Under the pieces are notes generated by a model, which was not told the DNA's origin, did no database searches, and saw only the letters and a list, made by a program, of their open reading frames with translations. From Acidobacteriaceae bacterium (GTDB lineage Bacteria > Acidobacteriota > Terriglobia > Terriglobales > Acidobacteriaceae), in NCBI GenBank assembly GCA_003140785.1, contig PLKY01000346.1, positions 26,338 to 38,662 on the forward strand: a stretch of DNA of 12,325 bases. Direction: 5' to 3'. A program made the translations under genes and the position numbers. Shown here piece after piece: positions 7,556-12,325 of this stretch (positions are counted from its first letter, which is position 1; the number at the start of each line of letters is the position of its first letter).

Positions 7556-7618
7556 ACAAAAACTGGGATCTGTGCTCTACACTCGATGCAACAGCATCTG
7601 CGCTATTTTTCTTGCGTC

Positions 7619-7623
7619 GAGGT
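7619..7623 (+). promoter_or_regulatory. Shine-Dalgarno GAGGT that fixes a TTG start
   Basis: GAGGT lies 8 nt before TTG 7632. The competing upstream start in the same frame is GTG 7572, which has no such site and would put about 20 residues before the signal peptide. Confidence 0.65.
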
Positions 7624-7631
7624 ATTTCCCT

Positions 7632-9425
7632 TTGAAAAAACTTCTCTTCCCTGCCTTGGCTGCTCTTGGCCTCTTCTTGTCCACTGGACAGCACGCGCTG
7701 TGGTCCCAAACATCGATTGCTCCCACGGAAGATCGCCGCAAAGCGCTGAACGAACTCTTTCACGAGTACTGGGACGCAAATCTGGAGAACTCACCCGAGT
7801 TCGCTTCAATGATCGGAGACAGTCGCTTCAACGACAAAATCAGCGACGTCTCCGTGAAAGCCTTCAACAACTGGCTGGCTACGGAACAGACCTTTCTCAT
7901 GCGCCTCGCGGCGATCGATCCCACAGGATTGTCGGATCAGGAGAAGACCAGCCGAGAGTTGCTTCTGCGCGACCTTGCACAGGATCAAGAGGCCGCGGAA
8001 TTCAAGGAGTGGGAGATGCCTGTGAACCAGATGGGCGGCATCTATTCCGACTACCCACAGCTGGTGGCTCAGCTGAACTTCGCCACGGTGAAAGATTACG
8101 ACGATTGGATTGCGCGGCTGCACGCCCTTCCGAAGGCTTTCGATCAGACCATGACCAACATGTCGATCGGCATCGACGATCATCGCGTGCCACCGAAATT
8201 TCTGCTGGAAAAGGCTCTCGATCAAGTGAAGGAACTCGCCAACCAAAAGCCGGAAGATTCCCCACTCGCCATGCCGCTGAAGAAATTTCCCGCATCGATC
8301 GCCGCGGCCGAGCAGGAGCGCATCAAGGCGGAGATGCTTCGCGCGATCGGCAAGGAAGTGCTTCCGGCCTATCAGCGCTTTGCGCGGTTTCTCGAAGTGA
8401 CTTACATTCCTACCGGTCGGGAGCAGCCCGGCATCTCTGCGTTGCCGGACGGAGGGAAATACTATCAATTCATGATTCGCCGCACCACAACAACCGATCT
8501 GACCGCGGAGCAGATTCATCAAATCGGCCTGGACGAAGTGAAAAAGGACGAAGCCGATATGTTGTCCATTGCGCAGAAGCTCGGCTTTCAGGATTTGAAG
8601 ACCTTCCAGGTCAGCCTAAAAGACAATCCAAGGATGCATCCCACGTCGGGCGAGGCTTTGCTCGATGCGTACCGCAAAGACCTGGCTCCCATGCAGGCCA
8701 AGCTGCCGCAGTTGTTCGGGCGGCTCCCCAAGGCCCCATTCGAGGTGACAGCGGTCCCTGCGTATCGGGAAAAAACTGCGCCTGCTGCGTACTATGAGCC
8801 GGGCACTCCCGACGGCAGCCGGCCTGGACGATTGCGCATCAACACCTACAATGCAACCCAGCGCAACCTCTACGATGCCGAATCAATCGCTTATCACGAA
8901 GGCATTCCCGGCCACCATTTGCAAATATCCATCTCGCAGGAGCTCGAAGGTGTGCCGGAGTTCAGGAAGTTTGAGTTTTACACCGCCTACACCGAAGGCT
9001 GGGGTTTGTACGCCGAGCGATTGGGAAAGGATGTCGGGTTCTACCAGGATCCCTACTCCGACTACGGACGGCTTGAAGGGGACATCTGGCGCGCGATTCG
9101 CCTTGTCGTGGATACCGGTGTGCACTCAAAACACTGGACGCGGGATCAGATGGTGCAGTTCTTCCATGACCACTCGGCGATCGACGAAACGAATGTCCAG
9201 GCCGAGACAGATCGATATATCGCATGGCCCAGCCAGGCGCTTGCCTACAAGATCGGCCAGTTGAAGCTTCTGGAGCTCCGCGACCGGGCGAAGAAAGCGC
9301 TGGGCGACAAGTTTGACATTCGTGGATTTCACGACCAGGTGCTGGACTCAGGAGCATTGCCTCTGGATGTGTTGAGCGACCGCATTGACGCCTGGATTGC
9401 AAGCCAGACCGCGGGCCAGAAATAG
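7632..9425 (+). CDS. Secreted DUF885 family metallopeptidase-like protein
   Basis: About 597 aa from TTG 7632, which gives an N-terminus of Met-KK followed by LLFPALAALGLFLSTGQ and a likely cleavage near LWSQ (about residue 26), a typical Sec signal. The family hallmark YHEGIPGHH is at about 421-429 (H422, E423, H428, H429), and EGWGLYAERL follows at about 455-464. In DUF885 these are taken as the zinc-binding and catalytic region. They are intact here, so the protein is probably an active envelope or periplasmic hydrolase. The substrate cannot be told from the sequence. Length is normal for the family (about 560-620). It follows the regulator on the same strand after 172 bp and precedes proC by 110 bp. 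No lipobox is visible. Confidence 0.9.
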   Translation: MKKLLFPALAALGLFLSTGQHALWSQTSIAPTEDRRKALNELFHEYWDANLENSPEFASMIGDSRFNDKISDVSVKAFNNWLATEQTFLMRLAAIDPTGLSDQEKTSRELLLRDLAQDQEAAEFKEWEMPVNQMGGIYSDYPQLVAQLNFATVKDYDDWIARLHALPKAFDQTMTNMSIGIDDHRVPPKFLLEKALDQVKELANQKPEDSPLAMPLKKFPASIAAAEQERIKAEMLRAIGKEVLPAYQRFARFLEVTYIPTGREQPGISALPDGGKYYQFMIRRTTTTDLTAEQIHQIGLDEVKKDEADMLSIAQKLGFQDLKTFQVSLKDNPRMHPTSGEALLDAYRKDLAPMQAKLPQLFGRLPKAPFEVTAVPAYREKTAPAAYYEPGTPDGSRPGRLRINTYNATQRNLYDAESIAYHEGIPGHHLQISISQELEGVPEFRKFEFYTAYTEGWGLYAERLGKDVGFYQDPYSDYGRLEGDIWRAIRLVVDTGVHSKHWTRDQMVQFFHDHSAIDETNVQAETDRYIAWPSQALAYKIGQLKLLELRDRAKKALGDKFDIRGFHDQVLDSGALPLDVLSDRIDAWIASQTAGQK

Positions 9426-9483
9426 CTGGCACAACCCGACTGCATCCGCTTCGGCTAGGCCAATTCGTAGCGCCGCAGCAAGC

Positions 9484-9495
9484 AATACGCGTATT
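9484..9495. promoter_or_regulatory. Perfect 12-bp palindrome before proC, candidate operator
   Basis: AATACGCGTATT is fully self-complementary and lies 41 bp before the proC ATG, inside the 110-bp gap after the DUF885 gene. A dimeric regulator could bind it. No cognate regulator can be named from this window. Confidence 0.28.
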
Positions 9496-9535
9496 CTTGG
9501 TTGAACTATCACTCTCATCCAGGACAAGGAAAGAA

Positions 9536-10390
9536 ATGACCGAAATTGCCGTTGAGGCTACCGAGGTGCCCGCACAGTTGCCCCATATTCGCGTCGCTGT
9601 GCTGGGCGCAGGGAAAATGGGCGGTATCCTGGTGCAGGCCTTCCTGAAGAACAACCTTTTCGCTGCGGACCAGATCCATGCCACCGTGGCGCACGCGGAA
9701 AAAGCTATCGCGCGCAGCGCGCAGTGGGGCGTTGACGTAAGCACCGACAATCTCGCCGCCGCGCAACAAGCCGACCTGATTCTAGTGGGCGTGAAGCCCT
9801 TCCAGGTGCCTGACCTGATTGCGGAGATTCGTCCCGCTCTAACCAGCAACACCACGCTGGTGTCGTTTGCGGCGTCGGTCAAGACGCGCGCCATTGAAGA
9901 TGCCGCCGGCCTGGAAATTGGCGTGATTCGCGCTATGCCCAACACGCCGTCAGCTCTGGGCGCGGGCGCCGCAGGCCTCTGCCGCGGACGCTTTGTGAAG
10001 CCAGAACAGATGGAGTTGGCCCTCCGCATCTTCGAGACCGTAGGCCGCTGCGTTGTTGTGGACGAGAAGCACATGGACGCAGTGACGGGACTTTCGGCTT
10101 CTGGTCCGGCTTACATTTACATCATTATTGAAGCGCTGGCAGAGGCGGGTGTGAAGGTTGGATTGCCTCGCGACATCGCAACACAGCTGGCCGCGCAAAC
10201 GGTCTTTGGCGCCGGCAAAATGGCTCTCGAAACAGGCTATCATCCGGCCCTGCTCAAAGACGAAGTGACGACACCCGCGGGATGCACCATCGATGGCATT
10301 CTGGAGCTCGAAGAAGGCGGTCTGCGCGTCACATTGATCAAAGCCGTGATGCGAGCTACACAGCGCGCCAAGGAACTCGCGGCTGGGTAA
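9536..10390 (+). CDS. proC: Pyrroline-5-carboxylate reductase
   Basis: 284 aa from ATG 9536, preceded by AAGGA at 5 nt; an in-frame TTG at 9497 is unlikely to be the start. It catalyses the last step of proline synthesis, NAD(P)H-dependent reduction of 1-pyrroline-5-carboxylate to L-proline, in the cytosol. The Rossmann motif VLGAGKMGG is at 22-30, MPNTP at 134-138, SGPAYIY at 189-195, and the family signature VTTPAGCTIDGI at 244-255, with Cys-Thr-Ile-Asp where many members have Thr-Thr-Ile. The C-terminal helical dimer domain is complete. The first ~16 residues are an extra, poorly conserved lead-in before the first strand. An acyltransferase gene begins 10 bp after the stop, so the two are probably one transcript. 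The 12-bp palindrome before it is a possible control site. Confidence 0.96.
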   Translation: MTEIAVEATEVPAQLPHIRVAVLGAGKMGGILVQAFLKNNLFAADQIHATVAHAEKAIARSAQWGVDVSTDNLAAAQQADLILVGVKPFQVPDLIAEIRPALTSNTTLVSFAASVKTRAIEDAAGLEIGVIRAMPNTPSALGAGAAGLCRGRFVKPEQMELALRIFETVGRCVVVDEKHMDAVTGLSASGPAYIYIIIEALAEAGVKVGLPRDIATQLAAQTVFGAGKMALETGYHPALLKDEVTTPAGCTIDGILELEEGGLRVTLIKAVMRATQRAKELAAG

Positions 10391-10400
10391 TACGACGGAA

Positions 10401-11453
10401 TTGCCCATCCAACGCCCAACCTGGCTGCCACAATACATCCCGGAATTACAGGGGCTGCGCGGGCTGGCGGTTCTCGCTGTTGTCATCTACCACTGCCACC
10501 CGCGCCTCCAAGGTACATGGATCTACTATGCCTCGCTGTGGGGATGGGCTGGAGTCAACCTCTTCTTCGTCCTCTCCGGATTTCTGATCACTTCGATCCT
10601 GCTTGAGGCGCGCGACAAACCAAACTACTTTCGAAATTTTTATGCGCGCCGCGCACTGCGCATCTGGCCCGTCTACTTGCTGGTGCTCGCGATCTGCTAC
10701 GCGAATGCACCGTGGTTCATCGGACCGGGCGTGTGGAGCGCGGTGAGGAACGCGCCATGGTGGGCCTACCTGCTCTTCCTACAGAATCTTTTTCATCTCG
10801 CGCTGCCACCGGCCGTCGGACAAACCTGGTCGCTCGCGATCGAGGAGCAGTATTACTTTGTTTGGGCTCCCGCAGTTCGAATTCTCCGACGCCCGTGGAT
10901 GCTATCTGGTGTGTTGATTGCGGCGCTGCTCTGTTCTCCTCTACTGCGAATGGCGCATCCAGCCTGGTCCAATCCGACGCATACTTTGATTCATCTGGAT
11001 GGAATCGCGCTTGGAAGTTTGTTGGCACTTGGACTCTACACGATTTGTCTCCGCCGAATCGTATGGCTCTGGCTTGGCATTTCAGGATTCGTCGTTGGCA
11101 TCGCCGCGACGGCAACCATCGCCGCCGGAACAGCGTTCCTTGACTCCGTGCTCGCGTTGGCCTTTGGGAGCGCCGTTCTCGCAGCCATCGCCAGTACAGG
11201 CGCACGCGACCCGCTGAATGCCGTTCTGCGTCGCGGACCACTGGCTTTCTACGGCCGCATCAGCTACGGCCTCTATATGATTCACATCATGATTTTCATC
11301 TTCTTCGGTTGGTTCGATCTGAAGATGGATCCATTTGGTATACCCGGAAATCTCGCGATCGTGGGCTTCCGACTAGCGGTATCCACGGCATGTGCGACCG
11401 CGCTTTGGTACGGCTTCGAGTCGCAGATCCTGAAGCTCAAGCGCTACTTTTAG
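10401..11453 (+). CDS. Acyltransferase family 3 membrane protein (OafA/YrhL-like)
   Basis: 350 aa, multi-pass. It transfers acyl groups, commonly acetyl, to sugars or lipids at the cell surface. Hallmarks are GLRGLAVLAVVIYH (18-31) with the conserved H31, FFVLSGFLIT (55-64), YARRALRIWPVYLL (81-94), TWSLAIEEQYYF (142-153) and SYGLYMIH near the C-terminus. Around ten hydrophobic segments are visible, and no SGNH domain is attached, so only the membrane catalytic part is present. The start is TTG at 10401, 10 bp after the proC stop, with a weak CGACGGA upstream. There is no good ATG nearby, so a start inside proC cannot be excluded. Its coupling to proC is probably transcriptional convenience, not pathway linkage. 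The natural substrate is unknown. Confidence 0.9.
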   Translation: MPIQRPTWLPQYIPELQGLRGLAVLAVVIYHCHPRLQGTWIYYASLWGWAGVNLFFVLSGFLITSILLEARDKPNYFRNFYARRALRIWPVYLLVLAICYANAPWFIGPGVWSAVRNAPWWAYLLFLQNLFHLALPPAVGQTWSLAIEEQYYFVWAPAVRILRRPWMLSGVLIAALLCSPLLRMAHPAWSNPTHTLIHLDGIALGSLLALGLYTICLRRIVWLWLGISGFVVGIAATATIAAGTAFLDSVLALAFGSAVLAAIASTGARDPLNAVLRRGPLAFYGRISYGLYMIHIMIFIFFGWFDLKMDPFGIPGNLAIVGFRLAVSTACATALWYGFESQILKLKRYF

Positions 11454-11517
11454 TATCAAATCAACTTAGCCGATCCAGCTTCGCCGGAATGGTTCAGAAT
11501 CGGCAAGTCACTTCGCA

Positions 11518-11880
11518 CTACAGCCAGCGCCCGACAAGCACGAGCAGGGTCAGGCAAAATAGCACCAACATGGGCGCAGCTGGCTCCTTGTGGCGAACGT
11601 GATAGATGGAAACAGCCAGGGTAAGAATCGCAAGTCCGATGGCTGCCAGCCCCGGAAGCAGGTCCGTCTGCCACAGAACGAGCGGCACTACCAACCCCAG
11701 CGCTCCGGCAATCTCCAAGAAGGCGATCGCATAAGCCACCCTGGGCGGCAGCTCATGGGCTCTGCCAATCGGTCCCGTCTGTGGCTGGGTAGGCCGTTGA
11801 AAGGCAAATATCTTGCTGAGCCCTGCGAAAAGAAATATTCCCGCAATCAGGATCTGTGCAAATCTATCCAGACCGTTCAT
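11518..11880 (-). CDS. DoxX-like small membrane protein
   Basis: 120 aa from ATG 11880, with AGGTG 5 nt upstream; the longer frame to 11958 has no comparable site. There are four hydrophobic segments (about 7-27, 48-72, 75-95 and 100-118), the first containing LIAGIFLFAGLSKIF, which matches the DoxX/DoxX-like pattern of a first helix ending in G-x-S/x-K. DoxX-like proteins sit in the inner membrane. Some have been tied to redox or thiosulfate metabolism, but most have no known role, and no partner gene here indicates one. It converges on the acyltransferase (65 bp between stops). A well-formed promoter lies upstream (11976-12005). Confidence 0.82.
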   Translation of the reverse strand: MNGLDRFAQILIAGIFLFAGLSKIFAFQRPTQPQTGPIGRAHELPPRVAYAIAFLEIAGALGLVVPLVLWQTDLLPGLAAIGLAILTLAVSIYHVRHKEPAAPMLVLFCLTLLVLVGRWL

Positions 11881-11941
11881 AGATACACCTGCTCCCCTTC
11901 GTTCGGCCCCGCTCATATATGCAAGAGCATGAATTTGGACG

Positions 11942-11965
11942 ATAGCGCCCGAACGCATGCGCTAT
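11942..11965. repeat. Inverted repeat ATAGCG-N12-CGCTAT
   Basis: Perfect 6-bp arms, 11942-11947 and 11960-11965, with a 12-nt spacer. On the minus strand it starts about 4 nt after the predicted DoxX transcription start, where a bound repressor or a leader hairpin could act. Confidence 0.35.
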
Positions 11966-11975
11966 AGATGATGGA

Positions 11976-12005
11976 AAGATAAAGATCACATAAATAAAAT
12001 GTCAA
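11976..12005 (-). promoter_or_regulatory. Sigma-70 promoter for the DoxX-like gene
   Basis: On the minus strand, a consensus TTGACA (12005-12000) and TATCTT (11981-11976) are 18 bp apart in AT-rich DNA. The start would be near 11969, leaving about an 89-nt leader. This is the best -35 box in the window. Confidence 0.62.
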
Positions 12006-12042
12006 GATAATTACGGTCCATTGCGTGCGATAATTCCGATCC
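12006..12042. repeat. Two 14-nt direct repeats, candidate regulator sites
   Basis: GATAATTACGGTCC (12006-12019) and GATAATTCCGATCC (12029-12042) match at 12 of 14 positions and repeat every 23 bp, about two helical turns. The first copy abuts the DoxX -35 box. The layout resembles response-regulator or activator half-site pairs. Confidence 0.4.
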
Positions 12043-12115
12043 AAGCCTGCCGGCGCGGGTTCCTATTGCTCAGGCTGTGAATCGTTCCACCTGATGGTCC
12101 GTCGTCCCGCCCATT

Positions 12116-12131
12116 TGTGACTGGAATCACT
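12116..12131 (+). promoter_or_regulatory. CRP/FNR-family-like site before phosphoketolase
   Basis: TGTGA-N6-TCACT matches the CRP core TGTGA-N6-TCACA at nine of ten defined bases with exact spacing. Its centre is at 12123.5. An extended -10-like TGCTAGGCT (12151-12159) would place the start near 12166 and the site near -42, the class II position. The -10 match itself is poor. Confidence 0.35.
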
Positions 12132-12194
12132 CCTGGCGTTCACACGCGGCTGCTAGGCTTGACTGTTGCAATACTCCTTCCCGGAGGTGTCCCC

Positions 12195-12325
12195 ATGATT
12201 GACGCGACTGCCGAATTGACCGGAACAGAAGCAAGAAGCAACGGCCCTCTGAGTCCGGACGTGCTGACCAAGATGAACGCTTATTGGCGAGCGGCGAACT
12301 ATCTTTCTGTCGGCCAGATCTACCT
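12195..12325 (+). CDS. xfp: Phosphoketolase (XFP), N-terminal part only
   Basis: 43 full codons before the window edge. GGAGG (12183-12187) stands 7 nt before the ATG, the best ribosome site in the window. The visible sequence includes LSPDVLTKMNAYWRAANYLS followed by VGQIYL, the conserved N-terminal block of the thiamine-diphosphate-dependent phosphoketolases, which split xylulose 5-phosphate (and often fructose 6-phosphate) with phosphate to acetyl phosphate plus glyceraldehyde 3-phosphate (or erythrose 4-phosphate). The cytosolic enzyme is usually about 790-820 aa, so roughly 95 percent lies outside. Whether it takes fructose 6-phosphate cannot be judged here. Upstream CRP-like and repeat sequences suggest regulated expression. 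Confidence 0.9.
   Translation, partial: MIDATAELTGTEARSNGPLSPDVLTKMNAYWRAANYLSVGQIY

Larger units (their letters stand above)
11881..12194. other. 314-bp divergent intergenic region with clustered regulatory-like sequence
   Basis: This lies between the minus-strand DoxX-like gene and the plus-strand phosphoketolase gene. It contains the DoxX promoter (11976-12005), an ATAGCG/CGCTAT inverted repeat (11942-11965), a pair of 14-nt near-identical direct repeats (12006-12019, 12029-12042) and a CRP-like site (12116-12131). An AT-rich block spans about 11965-12015. No small gene seems credible here. Confidence 0.6.

Noticed and set aside
7514..8797. 427-codon open frame overlapping the DUF885 gene on the same strand
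   Set aside because: Its translation is rich in Arg, Ser and Gly with no domain, typical of an out-of-frame reading. The DUF885 frame carries the conserved motifs.
8962..10074. 370-codon minus-strand frame across the DUF885 and proC genes
   Set aside because: Its composition is biased to Arg/Ser/Pro/Ala and it spans two well-supported plus-strand genes. No homology pattern is seen.
11469..11513. GCCGAT/ATCGGC arms as a bidirectional terminator between the convergent genes
   Set aside because: The 6-bp arms enclose about 24 nt and no T run follows on either strand, so this is too weak to call.
12159..12164. TTGACT as a -35 box for phosphoketolase
   Set aside because: The matching -10 position falls on the Shine-Dalgarno region (CGGAGG), and no TATAAT-like hexamer is present at 16-18 bp.

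Overview
The window reads like a chromosomal segment of an Acidobacteriota bacterium, most likely the Acidobacteriaceae/Terriglobia group. The basis is family content rather than a search: a GWxTD-domain protein beside a carboxypeptidase-regulatory-like barrel protein, a DUF885 protein, a short Fis-type AAA+ regulator behind a MacA/ATPase pair, and moderately GC-rich DNA. I see no transposase, integrase, CRISPR array or phage gene. It looks like ordinary chromosome with several uncharacterised envelope genes.

Layout. (1) 1-38, minus: 5' part of a tRNA-Lys(CUU) cut by the window edge, with its own promoter at 115-142. (2) 171-3693, minus: an envelope pair, transcribed from a candidate promoter at 3723-3751. 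First comes a secreted GWxTD protein, then an exported protein with an N-terminal Ig-like/carboxypeptidase-regulatory domain and a C-terminal barrel-like region. (3) 3694-4126: a 433-bp divergent intergenic region with a perfect 12-bp palindrome. (4) 4127-6394, plus: a MacA-type periplasmic adaptor and a MacB/LolD-type ATPase, closed by a strong intrinsic terminator (6414-6449), with no permease gene. (5) 6520-7459, plus: a Fis-type AAA+ regulator. It is split by a one-base shift in a C run and lacks the segment that carries GAFTGA in true sigma-54 activators. (6) 7632-9425, plus: a secreted DUF885 metallopeptidase-like protein, started at TTG. (7) 9536-11453, plus: proC and an acyltransferase-3 membrane protein, 10 bp apart. 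(8) 11518-11880, minus: a small DoxX-like membrane protein with a good sigma-70 promoter. (9) 12195 to the edge, plus: the first 43 codons of a phosphoketolase, preceded by a CRP-like site and a strong Shine-Dalgarno.

Working together. The GWxTD/barrel pair probably acts in the outer envelope. The adaptor and ATPase are two parts of a tripartite ABC exporter that must take its membrane subunit from elsewhere. The regulator is well placed to control that exporter or the downstream DUF885 gene, but nothing in the sequence proves the link. The phosphoketolase is a central-carbon enzyme whose upstream region carries the most regulatory-looking sequence in the window. I do not see a complete new multi-gene system. 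The best leads are the degenerate sigma-54-like regulator, the permease-less exporter and the GWxTD/barrel pair.
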